The position numbers and the translations under genes are program-made. From positions 2,760,043 to 2,824,042 of the forward strand of contig NZ_JH636435.1 in NCBI RefSeq assembly GCF_000255655.1: 64,000 nt of DNA, in the 5' to 3' direction. Source of the stretch: Schlesneria paludicola DSM 18645 (GTDB taxonomy: Bacteria; Planctomycetota; Planctomycetia; Planctomycetales; Planctomycetaceae). The notes under the pieces were generated by a model, which saw only the letters and a list, made by a program, of their open reading frames with translations, searched no databases and was not told the DNA's origin. Positions 19,201 to 27,587 of the stretch are shown in pieces (the first letter of the stretch is position 1; the number at the start of each line of letters is the position of its first letter).

Positions 19201-19589
19201 TTATCCACTCGAATATCTTGCGCGAAAAATTTCTCTCGATGTTTGACGATGCGAGCGTCCTTGACTGCTATCGACGAGCCGAAAGTATCGTGCCGCAACA
19301 GGCGCTAGCGCTGGAAAATAGTCCATTGGCAATTGAGATGGCCACAAAGATCGCACACCGTTTGACCGCCGCCCATCCGTCCGCCACGGATCGCGATTTC
19401 ATTCGAATTGCGTTCAACACGGTGCTCGCCACCGAACCCACCGCAGCGGAACTCGACACCGTGCTGGAAGTCTGGCCTCAATTCATCGAAGCCGCCAAAC
19501 TCTCAAACAAAGACAATCCACAGCAGCAGGCCCGAATCAACATCGTGCAAGCTCTCCTCAACCACAACGACTTCGTCACAATCCGCTAA
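16278..19589 (+). CDS. PSD1 / PSCyt1 (DUF1549-DUF1553) protein with embedded LamG-like domain
   Basis: A 1103-residue exported protein. Signal peptide MQLRLALIVLGLLGSSQLGWA is followed by a planctomycete cytochrome c domain (PSCyt1) with haem motif CYACHG at about 39-44. DUF1549 (NPIDAFIGDKHRREHL, DLTGLPPTAEEQQAF, LDSPQYGERWGRHW, and NCAKCHDHKYDPF) comes next. A laminin-G/DUF1080-like beta sandwich (about 490-660, DDFSAVVADRWEQRDGTWNY) and an Ala/Glu-rich coiled segment are inserted before DUF1553 (about 810-1100, RTALAKWITDPRHPLTARVA, NHIWARHFGRPLVPT, IWRMNP-like FYWRMNPIRMQSQ). PSD1 proteins are often paired with DUF1501 proteins, as here, and are thought to act in periplasmic polysaccharide degradation, but no biochemical role is settled. 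I start at 16278 because the 64 upstream open codons contain no signal. Confidence 0.92.
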   Translation: MQLRLALIVLGLLGSSQLGWADESADYVNRIKPVLQSRCYACHGVLKQEGGLRLDSGVFAVKGGDSGAVVKPGDADGSVLIQRIASKDDATRMPPEGEPLKPDEILAIQAWIVQGAVAPTDEAPERDPREHWAFQPPVRPVVPTTTNPAWSRNPIDAFIGDKHRREHLTPQPHAARDIWLRRVTLDLTGLPPTAEEQQAFMNDESEQAVETVVNRLLDSPQYGERWGRHWMDIWRYSDWWGLGEDARNSQKHIWHWRDWIIESLNADKGYDQMLREMLAADELYPDDPDRLRAGGFLGRQYFKFNRTSWMDETIEHTAKAMLGLTFNCAKCHDHKYDPFSQADYYRFRAIFEPYQVRLDATNGVIDFEKDGIPRPFDCNLDTKTYLHLRGDDRNPDTSRVMEPAFPAFLTTAASAPAIEPITLPAVAVQPGLRAFVVEAYLQQAERKIADMRHELSAARVRLSESEHREESSSALQPQNTGAVLVHDDFSAVVADRWEQRDGTWNYDGQKLIQSKEGPVRAELRLKQLPPDDFEVKLKFTPTGGQTWKSVGITFDGTDSNELLAYLSAHSGGSKAQFAYKKGAYVYPGEAAKPLPIELNRPYELTLRVRDTLINLLVDGELAVSFRSPVPRQRGALQIITYDAKAEIQSFQLKALSSATQLIEATSGKVPADAILPIDQARLALSVAQKSLAWAETQPALIRARAAADQARYAQPPADNALELARGAAREERLAALAKTDEELVRAELELRRAPADKKSEPEKKLATARTAHEMALKTLDEPGESFTSLRGASKVLESNLETEDSRLKPFPATSSGRRTALAKWITDPRHPLTARVAVNHIWARHFGRPLVPTVFDFGRKGATPTHPELLDWLAIELMQGGQDRTNSAGWSMKHIHRLIVTSETYRLSSSNADAASENRRRDPDNQFYWRMNPIRMQSQVVRDALLRLADELDLTMGGPSIPIQNESSRRRSLYFIHSNILREKFLSMFDDASVLDCYRRAESIVPQQALALENSPLAIEMATKIAHRLTAAHPSATDRDFIRIAFNTVLATEPTAAELDTVLEVWPQFIEAAKLSNKDNPQQQARINIVQALLNHNDFVTIR

Positions 19590-19595
19590 CCCAGC

Positions 19596-19722
19596 CTTTC
19601 TCTGTGTCTCCGTGCCTCTGTGTCTCCCAAACCTCCCGCTGGCCCCCATGAACGCGAAGCGGACTGCGGGCACACATTGGTGGTTTGGGAGACACAGAGG
19701 CGCGGAGACACAGAGGGGAAAG
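19596..19722. repeat. Long imperfect inverted repeat (38-41 bp arms)
   Basis: The left arm 19596-19633 contains CTGTGTCTCCGTGCCTCTG and ends TCTCCCAAACC. The right arm 19682-19722 starts GGTTTGGGAGACACAGAGGC. They match with one substitution and a 2-nt insertion; the loop is 48 nt. It lies entirely between the PSD1 and DUF1501 genes, so the transcript could fold into a long hairpin there. Confidence 0.85.
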
Positions 19723-19764
19723 TGAAGATGGAACGCGACGGCGACTTTATCACGGGATCATGAG

Positions 19765-21237
19765 ATGACTCGAGACGACGGATGTCAAGCGGGGCACGGC
19801 GTTCACCGACGTGCGTTCTTGTCCGATATGGGGATGGGGTTTACCGGGCTGGCACTGGGTTCCATGCTGGCGCGCGACGGTGTGACCAGGGCCGAGTCAT
19901 CAACTGTCTGGACACCTCCGACGGGCGATCCGCATTTCACGCCGAAAGCCAAAAGCGTGATCTGGCTGTTCATGAACGGTGGCGTCTCACAAGTCGAAAG
20001 CTTCGATCCCAAACCCGAGCTAACGAAGTACGCCGGAAAGTCGATCAATGAAACGCCCTACCTGGACGTCCAGAACCCCGAAAAACTGAAACTGGCGCGC
20101 GTGACCGTCATCAACGACGCCAACGGGCAGCAGCGCAACAAGCTGTACCCGCTGCAAGTCGGCTTTCGAAAGTACGGAGAAAGCGGCATCGAGCTGAGCG
20201 ACTGGGTCCCGCACGTCGGCGATTGCGTTGACGATCTCGCCGTGATCCGCTCCATGTATACGACCGACGACAACCACGGCGCGCAAACGCAATTTCATTC
20301 GGGCCGGCATATGCTCGATGGCGAGTTTCCAACGCTGGGCGCGTGGGTCCACTATGGGCTGGGAACGCTGAACGACAATTTGCCCCAGTTCATTTCCATC
20401 GGAAAACGCGAATACTGGAATGCGAAAGACGGGCACTACCTGGGCCCCGCGCACGATGCGATTCCCATTCGCGTCGACCCCGGCAATCCGCTGGATTTTG
20501 GCCAACCGGCAAACGGACAGACACGGGCAGAACAACAGGTCGGGTTCGATCTGGTCGGACGCCTGAATCGCCTGAAGGGCGTCGAGTATCCAGACGACCC
20601 GGCATTAAACGCACGAATCAAAGCGTACGAACTGGCGTTTCGCATGCAAACGTCGGTTCCTGACGTGCTGAATCTGAACATCGAAACGGAAGACACGCAA
20701 AAGCTGTACGGGCTGGATGACCCGGCCACTCGTGATTTTGGCATGCAAATGCTTGCGGCGCGCCGATTCGTCGAGCAAGGCGTGAGGTTCATCCAGGTTC
20801 AGCATGGTGCGGGCGGTGCCGGTGCCTGGGATGCACATGGGGCACTGAAGGCGAATCACTCGGGCAATTTCAAAGCGGTCGACAAGCCGATTGCTGGATT
20901 GCTCAAAGATCTCAAGCAGCGAGGGCTACTCGATTCGACGATTGTGTTGTTTGCGAGCGAGTTTGGCCGGACCCCGGGTTCACAGGGCGCAGATGGCCGC
21001 GATCATCATATCTTCGGGTTCTCGGTCTGGATGGCAGGCGGAGGAATCAAGGGCGGCCTGGTTCACGGCGCCACCGACGAAATCGGTTTTCATGCCGTGG
21101 AAAATCGACACTACGTGACCGACATCCATGCAACCATTCTGCATCAGATGGGACTCGATTCACGCCAACTCGAAGTCCCAGGGCGAAAACGTCTCGACAT
21201 CGACCATGGGAAGCCGATTCTGGAAATCCTGAGCTAG
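19765..21237 (+). CDS. DUF1501 domain-containing exported protein
   Basis: A 490-residue protein. The N-terminus has a Tat-type signal ([20 protein letters not shown]), so it is probably exported folded. The body is a DUF1501 domain, a branch of the alkaline phosphatase/sulfatase superfamily: [20 protein letters not shown] near the start, [25 protein letters not shown], and near the end [20 protein letters not shown] followed by DHH. These Asp/His clusters could bind metals. The family has no confirmed substrate. It follows the PSD1 gene by 175 bp across a long inverted repeat, the standard planctomycete PSD1-DUF1501 gene pair. A perfect hairpin 7 nt beyond the stop separates it from the convergent ABC exporter. 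Confidence 0.93.
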   Translation: MTRDDGCQAGHGVHRRAFLSDMGMGFTGLALGSMLARDGVTRAESSTVWTPPTGDPHFTPKAKSVIWLFMNGGVSQVESFDPKPELTKYAGKSINETPYLDVQNPEKLKLARVTVINDANGQQRNKLYPLQVGFRKYGESGIELSDWVPHVGDCVDDLAVIRSMYTTDDNHGAQTQFHSGRHMLDGEFPTLGAWVHYGLGTLNDNLPQFISIGKREYWNAKDGHYLGPAHDAIPIRVDPGNPLDFGQPANGQTRAEQQVGFDLVGRLNRLKGVEYPDDPALNARIKAYELAFRMQTSVPDVLNLNIETEDTQKLYGLDDPATRDFGMQMLAARRFVEQGVRFIQVQHGAGGAGAWDAHGALKANHSGNFKAVDKPIAGLLKDLKQRGLLDSTIVLFASEFGRTPGSQGADGRDHHIFGFSVWMAGGGIKGGLVHGATDEIGFHAVENRHYVTDIHATILHQMGLDSRQLEVPGRKRLDIDHGKPILEILS

Positions 21238-21244
21238 CCTGGCA

Positions 21245-21278
21245 GACGACAGGTCAGGGTACAGCCTGACCTGTCGTC
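21245..21278. terminator. Perfect 14-bp hairpin between convergent genes
   Basis: GACGACAGGTCAGG and its exact inverted copy with a 6-nt loop. It begins 7 nt after the DUF1501 stop and ends 20 nt before the stop of the minus-strand ABC exporter, so it may serve both directions. No long T-run on either side. Confidence 0.7.
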
Positions 21279-21298
21279 CATCACCGCGCACGACGTCG

Positions 21299-23323
21299 TC
21301 ATGTTGCTGCCGCTGGCATAACATGGTTCATTGATGCCGACCCCAGCGTCATGTGGATCTGTTGCTCCACCATGGCTCGATACTTTCCACCTTGCGCCAT
21401 CAATTCGGCGTGGGTCCCCGTTTGACTGATTCGGCCATGCTCGATCACGACGATCAGATTGGCCCCGGCAATCGTGCTTAAGCGATGCGCGATGACGAAG
21501 CTGGTTCTTCCTCGCATGAGTTCACTCAGACTTTGCTGAATCAGCCGTTCGCTGTCGGTGTCAAGATTGCTGGTCGCTTCGTCCAGAATCAGCAGCTTGG
21601 GGTCAGCCAGAATCGCACGAGCAATCGCCAGCCGTTGACGCTGTCCACCACTCAGGCGTACCCCGCGCTCGCCGATAATGGTCTCCATCCCGTGTGTCAT
21701 CTTGTCGATGAACTCGGTCGCATTGGCCGCCTCCGCCGCGGCGCGAATTTCCACATCACTGGCATCACGACGGGCATACCCGATGTTATCGCGAATCGTC
21801 CCATCGAACAAAAAGACATCCTGCTCAACCACGCCCAGCAGCGATCGAAATGATTCGACGTCGTAGTCGCGCAAATCGCGGCCATCGAGTGTGACACGGC
21901 CGAAACTTGGGTCATAGAATCGCGCCACGAGATTGCTGAGCGTCGTCTTGCCCGCACCACTCGGTCCGACGAGGGCCACAATCTGGCCCGCTTCGACGTC
22001 CAGGCTGACATCGTTCAGCGCGGGACTGTCCGTTCCGGGATAAGTAAAGCTGACGTGCTCAAACGCGACCTTGCCAACGACACGGTCACGATCCACCTTG
22101 ATCGAGTCGGCCGTCGATGGCATTTCCCGTGATTCTTGCAGCAGATCCAAAACTCGATCGAGGCCACTCAGGCTATTCTGAAACTGCGTCGCACTTTGCG
22201 CCAAAGTGGCAAGGGGTTCGAGCAACATCAGCAGGTAAGTCAAGAACATGATCAGATCACCGACCGTCAGGTGACCATCCAGAACCCGCCAGCCACCATA
22301 GAACAGCAGGGCCGCACTCGCGATGGGAATCAACGTCTCCCAAACCATCTCGACGATGCGCATCCACCACCAGGCGTACAATTCCTGGCGCGCCATCAGG
22401 TTGTTTTCGGTCGTGAATCGAGCCGCTTCCCGCTTCTGCCGACTGAACGCGCGGATGATTCGCATCCCTGCAAACGCTTCGGTAGCACTCGCGTCGATCA
22501 ATTCACGCTGTTTTCGAATCACGCGAAATTGAGGACGAATGCTGTTGATCCATGCGCGATGTGTCAAATAGACCGTCGGCAAAAGCAACACGGCTCCAAG
22601 CAACATGGTCCAGTCGACCCAGGCCAAGATCGCCAGACTGCCGACCAGTTGGATGATCGCACGCCACGGATTGAACAGCATCCCGAATACCAGCTCGCCG
22701 ACACTGCCGCCATCTTCCCGCAGGATCGATGCGACGCCGCCCGATCGGATTTCTTGAATGCGATGAAGCGGCAAGCGAACGGCATGTTCAAACACGCGGC
22801 GGCGAAGATTCAGCTGAATCTGCTTCGAGATCTTCGTGGCGTACCAGCGGCCCCAGACATGAATGACGATTTTCAGCAGGGAAATCACCGCAACGACAAT
22901 GACGGTGACCAGCAGCAACTGCCGTGGGTTGGCCAGCGAAGGAAATCGTCGAAGCCACGCGTCCGGTAATGTCCGACCGCTAAGCCCATAGTCGATGACG
23001 AACTTGGTGCCAGCGGGAGGCAATAACCCGATCAGAGTCGACAACGTGACCGAAGCCAGAATCCAAATCACCTGACTCTGAAAGGGCTTCAGCAAACCCA
23101 GGAATTGCCAGACGAGCTGCCCCGCGGAACGAACCCGATTCTTGGCACTGCGTGGTTCTGCCGTGGAATGAATGCTGCCGCGTGGCAGCTCTTTCTTCTT
23201 CACCTGTTGCCGATAACGTTCAAACCGAGAACGGCTACCTGTCAGCCGCCCGCCGCCGATCGGTGACACGTCCGATGGCAACACCGGTTCGGCCGAATGT
23301 GATCCAGTTGAGTGATTGTGCAT
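21299..23323 (-). CDS. ABC transporter, fused permease and ATPase (MsbA-like exporter)
   Basis: A 674-residue half-transporter that should act as a homodimer in the inner membrane. Residues 80-400 hold six transmembrane helices of the ABC type-1 exporter fold. The ATPase (about 430-660) has Walker A GPSGAGKTT, Q-loop VVEQDVFLFDGTIRDNIGYA, signature LSGGQRQRLAIARAIL, Walker B LLILDEATSNLD and the H-loop VIAHRLSTI. The N-terminal 60 residues are polar and basic and are not conserved. The start ATG 23323 is preferred over the open frame extending to 23410. The substrate is unknown: lipid, polysaccharide and drug exporters look alike. It faces the DUF1501 gene convergently. Confidence 0.9.
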   Translation of the reverse strand: MHNHSTGSHSAEPVLPSDVSPIGGGRLTGSRSRFERYRQQVKKKELPRGSIHSTAEPRSAKNRVRSAGQLVWQFLGLLKPFQSQVIWILASVTLSTLIGLLPPAGTKFVIDYGLSGRTLPDAWLRRFPSLANPRQLLLVTVIVVAVISLLKIVIHVWGRWYATKISKQIQLNLRRRVFEHAVRLPLHRIQEIRSGGVASILREDGGSVGELVFGMLFNPWRAIIQLVGSLAILAWVDWTMLLGAVLLLPTVYLTHRAWINSIRPQFRVIRKQRELIDASATEAFAGMRIIRAFSRQKREAARFTTENNLMARQELYAWWWMRIVEMVWETLIPIASAALLFYGGWRVLDGHLTVGDLIMFLTYLLMLLEPLATLAQSATQFQNSLSGLDRVLDLLQESREMPSTADSIKVDRDRVVGKVAFEHVSFTYPGTDSPALNDVSLDVEAGQIVALVGPSGAGKTTLSNLVARFYDPSFGRVTLDGRDLRDYDVESFRSLLGVVEQDVFLFDGTIRDNIGYARRDASDVEIRAAAEAANATEFIDKMTHGMETIIGERGVRLSGGQRQRLAIARAILADPKLLILDEATSNLDTDSERLIQQSLSELMRGRTSFVIAHRLSTIAGANLIVVIEHGRISQTGTHAELMAQGGKYRAMVEQQIHMTLGSASMNHVMPAAAT

Positions 23324-23665
23324 ATCTGATTGTAAGCCGCGGATCGATCCGGTCGAGTCGCGGAACAGAGATTTCTGCGAAACCATCACCAGTGACAGGG
23401 GACGTGGCACGGTTCCTGAGCCAGCCCCATCCGCATCCCCCAGCTCACATTTCAGGGCAATTGCTCAACCTGAGCCCAACGGCAACAGCGGTTTTCAAGA
23501 ATGAGCACAGACCGATCGCTGGCGATTTGATTCATTCCCAAAACGAAAACCCTCGTCTCTTGCCGGGGCGCGGGCAAACGAAATAGAAGCAAGGAACGCA
23601 AGTGTTTCAAACAACGGAGCGAAAAAGCTCGAGTGCAAGACTTTCGTCGATTCGGCTGACGAGCC

Positions 23666-24133
23666 TCAATCCGCCACTTCCGCCCAGATCGCCAATTCGA
23701 CCGCCGCATTCATTGGCAGTTCGCTGACCCCCACGGCAATGCGCGTGTGCCTTCCTGCGTCGCCAAATGCCTGAACGAGCAAATCGGACGCCCCATTGAT
23801 GACCTGGGGCTGCCGCGTGAATCCCTCGGCCGATTGAACGAATCCCTCGACACGGACAATCCGTGTCACCTGGTCAAGATTGACTACACACGATTTGATC
23901 TGCGACAACGCATTCAAGGCACACAGTCGCGCGGCATGAAACGCGTCTTCTTCATGCAGTTCTTTCCCGACTTTTCCCTTGAACATCAGTTCCTTGCCCA
24001 CCATCGGCAATTGGCCGCTGGTGACGACCAGATTTCCGAATCGCAATGCGGGAACATACGAGCCCAAGGCCTCGGGTGCAGTCGGAACGGTATGTCCGTG
24101 TCGGGCGAGACGCTCTTCGACGGCGCTGATCAT
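23666..24133 (-). CDS. RidA family protein
   Basis: A 155-residue cytoplasmic protein of the YjgF/YER057c/UK114 superfamily. The core reads [20 protein letters not shown] in the N-terminal half and [20 protein letters not shown] near the C-terminus. RidA enzymes hydrolyse reactive enamine/imine intermediates from PLP enzymes. Here the position that usually carries the Arg for the substrate carboxylate falls within GRHTR, as in the longer RidA subgroup with an HTR-AVGV-ELP ending, so the substrate may differ from that of classic RidA. The start at 24133 skips 14 open codons. It is transcribed divergently from the DinB gene with about 215 bp between starts. Confidence 0.87.
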   Translation of the reverse strand: MISAVEERLARHGHTVPTAPEALGSYVPALRFGNLVVTSGQLPMVGKELMFKGKVGKELHEEDAFHAARLCALNALSQIKSCVVNLDQVTRIVRVEGFVQSAEGFTRQPQVINGASDLLVQAFGDAGRHTRIAVGVSELPMNAAVELAIWAEVAD

Positions 24134-24347
24134 GAAACGGACTCCTCGAATTGGGGTGGAAGCTGAACGCGGCACGAACTTCGGCAGGTGCTTTCCCCCT
24201 GAGGCGTATCACGCTTTCCGGCAAGATTCAAGACGTCGTGCAAAGTCGACATCGCCATGTGATCCACAGACGTTATCATCTGTTCGAACCTGACAGCGAC
24301 GATCGACGCGTCGGGTCCGCGAATTGTCTATCCATGGAGCGAAACCG

Positions 24348-24833
24348 ATGTTCGAGAACGAGATCGCCCTGAATCAGGCACTGATTCGTCAATTCAAAAA
24401 GACGGTGGCGGACATTCCCGAAGACGTCTTTTTCCATCCCTGCGTGGGACACGGCCACCCACCGATCTGGATCATCGGACATCTGGCCATCATTGCCGAG
24501 ATGTCACAGCAGATGATTGGCGGCGCGATCTCGCACCCAGACTGGCTGCCGCTGTTTGGCCGAAACTCGTCGGACATCGTCTCACCCGAAGTTGGCCTCA
24601 CAAAGGCGACAATGGTCGCAACTCTAGTTGAGAACTATCAACGACTGCGAGACCTTGCAGGTCAGGTCGACGAATCCGCGGTAGCGCGACCGCACAACAT
24701 CGAACTGTTCCAGGGAACCACGATCACAACGGTGGGACACTGCGTCACACTGGTTCTTACCAGCCATTTTGGCTTCCACCTCGGGCAACTGTCGAGTTGC
24801 CGCCGAACTGCGGGATTCGGGCCGTTGTTCTAA
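24348..24833 (+). CDS. DinB-like four-helix protein
   Basis: A 161-residue protein predicted to form the DinB/YfiT four-helix bundle. Candidate metal-binding histidines are in GHLAIIAEM near residue 45-50 and in SHFGFHLGQLSSCRR near the C-terminus (H-x3-H), the usual triad. The family includes metal-dependent thiol transferases and hydrolases, many uncharacterised. The ATG at 24348 has GGAG 8 nt upstream, which is better than the TTG at 24324. A good hairpin with a GTTTT tail follows, so it is a single-gene transcript. Confidence 0.8.
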   Translation: MFENEIALNQALIRQFKKTVADIPEDVFFHPCVGHGHPPIWIIGHLAIIAEMSQQMIGGAISHPDWLPLFGRNSSDIVSPEVGLTKATMVATLVENYQRLRDLAGQVDESAVARPHNIELFQGTTITTVGHCVTLVLTSHFGFHLGQLSSCRRTAGFGPLF

Positions 24834-24908
24834 AGCCAAATACGCGACGGCTTGCAGCGGCGCGGGCATTGTTCCCGATTGCGGTTCGCCGCGTGGCACA
24901 CGACAAAT

Positions 24909-24944
24909 GCCAAACAGGAACCCGATGAGGAGTTCCTGTTTGGC
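24909..24944 (+). terminator. Intrinsic terminator after the DinB gene
   Basis: Perfect 13-bp stem GCCAAACAGGAAC / GTTCCTGTTTGGC with a 10-nt loop, followed by GTTTTCC. It lies between the DinB gene and the convergent minus-strand secreted-protein gene. Confidence 0.8.
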
Positions 24945-25006
24945 GTTTTCCGAATTGGGATCGTATCGACTCGGCTGTCAGATCGAACCGCAATCCGCTA
25001 CGGACT

Positions 25007-25960
25007 TCAACGAGTCTGGGTGATTGGTGTCGCCGACGGCGCCTGGGCGGTGGGCAGTGGGTTCGGTGCTCCTCCGTCGTTGTCATAGTACTGAGCAGAA
25101 GGCGGCACATCGCCGGGCGACTGTGTTTCGATGGGAACAGGTGCCGTTTGAGCAGGAGGCGGAGTCACAGGAGTTGGAGCCGTGGTGCCCGTTCCATTCT
25201 GGGGTGTCGGATACCCGGTTGAAGGCGTGCCGCCGTATTCGACAGGGTACTCGGAAGATTGCCCCCAACCGAAAACACGATTGCCACGCACCCCGCTATT
25301 CCATCCATGCACACCATGCCCGCTGTAGCCGCCGTAGTTACCGTAGTTGCCATAGCCATTACGGCAGAAACCAGAGGCTTCGACAGGAGGAGGAGTGATA
25401 TGCCACTGCGAAGGAATCGGTCGTGGAGGCAAACGTTCGGGCATCGGCCGCCAGTAGGGAACATGCTGATAGTAGAAGCCAAGCTGCGTGGTGTCGGTTG
25501 CTTGATAGACCATCGGTGCTTGCGACTGGCTGTAGTCCGCTCCGGCACCGTACCACTGTGAAGGATAGTACCGATCGTATTCAACGCCACGACGATGCAG
25601 TGGATACTTCGCGGGGGGCGAGTAGCCATAGTCGGGTGAATGCTTGCAATAGTGCTCGCCAAACTTGCAGCCGCGGCCTTGCGGACAATTCCCCGTGGGG
25701 CAGTTTCCGGTCGGGCAGTCACCCGTTGGGCAATTGCCCAGATCCGCACCGTTCGAGTAAACCGGGCCGTGATGACCAAAGGCGCTGACCGGGGTAACCT
25801 GCTGACCAACTCCCTGGCGGGCCGCGGTTCGCATTCGACCGTCCGTGATGCGGACGATCCCCTCGGATTCAGGGCCTTGTTGTCCGAATCCAATGCCCGC
25901 CACACCAATGGACAGCAGGAATGCGGCTGCCAAGAATCCATTCTCTTTTATGAAACTCAT
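25007..25960 (-). CDS. Secreted low-complexity protein with Cys-Pro-x-Gly repeats (A)
   Basis: A 317-residue exported protein. A signal peptide (LAAAFLLSIGVAGIGFG) is followed by GIVRIT, shared with the neighbouring 260-residue protein. Residues about 75-100 carry NCPTGDCPTGNCPTGNCPQG, four Cys-Pro-Thr/Gln-Gly units. Further on are Tyr/Pro-rich stretches, a GYGNYGNYGGYSG run, and a Pro/Thr-rich tail. AAGGAAA precedes the ATG at 25960; the open frame reaches 26062 without a signal. The Cys repeats could form disulfides or bind metal; that is inference. It is last in a run of four minus-strand secreted-protein genes and faces the DinB terminator. No named family was recognised. Confidence 0.8.
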   Translation of the reverse strand: MSFIKENGFLAAAFLLSIGVAGIGFGQQGPESEGIVRITDGRMRTAARQGVGQQVTPVSAFGHHGPVYSNGADLGNCPTGDCPTGNCPTGNCPQGRGCKFGEHYCKHSPDYGYSPPAKYPLHRRGVEYDRYYPSQWYGAGADYSQSQAPMVYQATDTTQLGFYYQHVPYWRPMPERLPPRPIPSQWHITPPPVEASGFCRNGYGNYGNYGGYSGHGVHGWNSGVRGNRVFGWGQSSEYPVEYGGTPSTGYPTPQNGTGTTAPTPVTPPPAQTAPVPIETQSPGDVPPSAQYYDNDGGAPNPLPTAQAPSATPITQTR

Positions 25961-26128
25961 CGCAGTTTCCTTTTCGTCGCCGCTCGGATCGCCATCCGTG
26001 GCGAAAGCCTTGCTGTGATGCCGCATTCGGCAGTTGGTGAAGTAGTGAGCTCGAACTCGCACAAGCGAATGATTCGTCGAAGTCCGCGAAGTGATGACGC
26101 CGATCTCCAGTCCACGACGTGTCGCCGA

Positions 26129-26911
26129 CTAGTACGCAGGATGCGAAACCGGTGTCAGGCGGCTCGAGGGAACACCCCAGCTATAGTCGTAGGTGTGCCC
26201 CACAACCGGAGCCAGTGGAACCGAAATCGGAATGCCATAACCTTGAGCGGCATAGGCCTGGCCGTCGCGGGGATCCTGGTAGTGAGGATTCACAGGATAG
26301 ACTCGACCATAGTGTCCCACCCAGGGAATCCCTTGGCCGCCGCCACCCGTGGGAATGAAGTAGCCAAACTTACACTTGAAGTAGTCCAGCATCGCCTGGC
26401 CGCTACCGTTGGTGTCGCACGAACCACGGTGTTCAAAACCATGCGCGTGCATCGAATTCTGAATCGCCAGGTTATGCGACATCGATCGCTGACGAAGGCC
26501 CGACCCCCAAGTGTCGGCCGACTGCCAGTCGTGTCCCCCTCCGAAACGTGAGCCGTAGCCGTAACCGCCGTAGCCGTAACCGCCGTAGCCGTACGCTCCG
26601 TCACACACCCCATTTGGGCATGAGCCGTTGGGACACGAGCCATTGGGGCACGAAGGGCAGGGGGTGCCCATCGCAGGGGCACTGGTAGCACCGGCACTCG
26701 CTTGAGGTGCCCCGCTCGGCATACAGGAATCGGTGAGGTTCGAGGCACTGGCCATGGAGACCGAGCCCCTCATCGAATCCGCAGCCCGCGGCTTCGTAAT
26801 CCGGACGATGCCGGCTTCTCCGTTATCTTGTGCGACAATCGCCGCCGTCGAACAGGTTGTGACACCGACGACAATCGCACTTTGTATCAGGCATTTCCAC
26901 AAAGACTTCAT
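26129..26911 (-). CDS. Secreted low-complexity protein with Cys-Pro-x-Gly repeats (B)
   Basis: A 260-residue protein exported by MKSLWKCLIQSAIVVGVTTC plus STAAIVAQ; the hydrophobic core followed by Cys could also be read as a weak lipobox. After cleavage comes AGIVRITKPRAADS, matching the EGIVRITDGR of protein A. CPSCPNGSCPNGSCPNGVC (about 100-118) gives four Cys-Pro units, then a GYGGYGYGGYGYGS run. The C-terminal half contains GHYGRVYPVNPHYQDPRDGQ. GGAAGG lies before the ATG at 26911. A and B share signal, GIVRIT, Cys repeats and Gly-Tyr tracts in the same order, so they are paralogues. Function unknown; a structural envelope role is only an inference. Confidence 0.8.
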   Translation of the reverse strand: MKSLWKCLIQSAIVVGVTTCSTAAIVAQDNGEAGIVRITKPRAADSMRGSVSMASASNLTDSCMPSGAPQASAGATSAPAMGTPCPSCPNGSCPNGSCPNGVCDGAYGYGGYGYGGYGYGSRFGGGHDWQSADTWGSGLRQRSMSHNLAIQNSMHAHGFEHRGSCDTNGSGQAMLDYFKCKFGYFIPTGGGGQGIPWVGHYGRVYPVNPHYQDPRDGQAYAAQGYGIPISVPLAPVVGHTYDYSWGVPSSRLTPVSHPAY

Positions 26912-27045
26912 CTCGCGAATCCTTCCGTTCACGCCGGATGGGCAAATGCTCAAGATCTCTCCGTCGTGGATCACTGGATGAACCGGAACGGGTATCCCGC
27001 AGCGTCAGTTTCAAAAAACGTTGTTCGACAAACGTGTCGTCGTAT

Positions 27046-27408
27046 TTAGTAGCGGGTCCAAATCGCAGGGCCATGGCCCGCGATGTAGGCAAACCAGCCT
27101 TTAGTCGCCAGGGTCTCTTTCCGGCACCACGCATCGGGATGTCGGGAGTTGTACCGGGCGGATCTCAGTTCGGGATAATTGTCAATAAAGGCATCGTGCC
27201 AGGAATGTCGCGCCGCATACCACTGGGCATGCGACGAAAACCGCATACGATTCGGGCGAATCTCCTCAAAGGGAGGTGCCCCAGGATTGCTGACCATGCC
27301 GCCCGCCGCCACCGGCATGAGAGGCTCGGCAGACCATCCTGTCGATGACCCCGCGGCAGCCAGCAGCGTCAGCGCCAGGCTTGAGATCAGCAATTGACGA
27401 TCACACAT
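27046..27408 (-). CDS. Small secreted protein
   Basis: A 120-residue protein. Signal peptide MCDRQLLISSLALTLLAAAG is probably cleaved near WSA. The mature part is short and aromatic: RFSSHAQWYAARHSWHDAFI, PELRSARYNSRHPDAWCRKE and GWFAYIAGHGPAIW. GGGGG precedes the ATG. It lies between two secreted low-complexity protein genes on the same strand. I recognise no family. Two Cys remain, one in the signal region and one in DAWCRK. Confidence 0.65.
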   Translation of the reverse strand: MCDRQLLISSLALTLLAAAGSSTGWSAEPLMPVAAGGMVSNPGAPPFEEIRPNRMRFSSHAQWYAARHSWHDAFIDNYPELRSARYNSRHPDAWCRKETLATKGWFAYIAGHGPAIWTRY

Positions 27409-27587
27409 GACACGCCCCCACTCATCAATCCCATACTCGGGGAATCGTTCTCAATCGCATTCCAATCACTTGGCATTCGACTCTGGCGCGGCCGCTCTGT
27501 CCTGACAGGTTTGCGAGCATCGCCCACGGGCCCGTGGGCCAACTCAAGGCGAACTCCTCAACAGGTCAATTCAGACTCGAAGCTCTA

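Noticed and set aside
22136..22969. 277-codon plus-strand frame
   Set aside because: Antisense to the ABC exporter; composition rich in Gln/Arg/His, no domain.
25165..26551. Frames on both strands across the secreted-protein genes (25165-25941 minus, 25640-26551 plus)
   Set aside because: They are shifted or mirrored readings of the two low-complexity proteins, which have signal peptides and ribosome-binding sites in the chosen frame.
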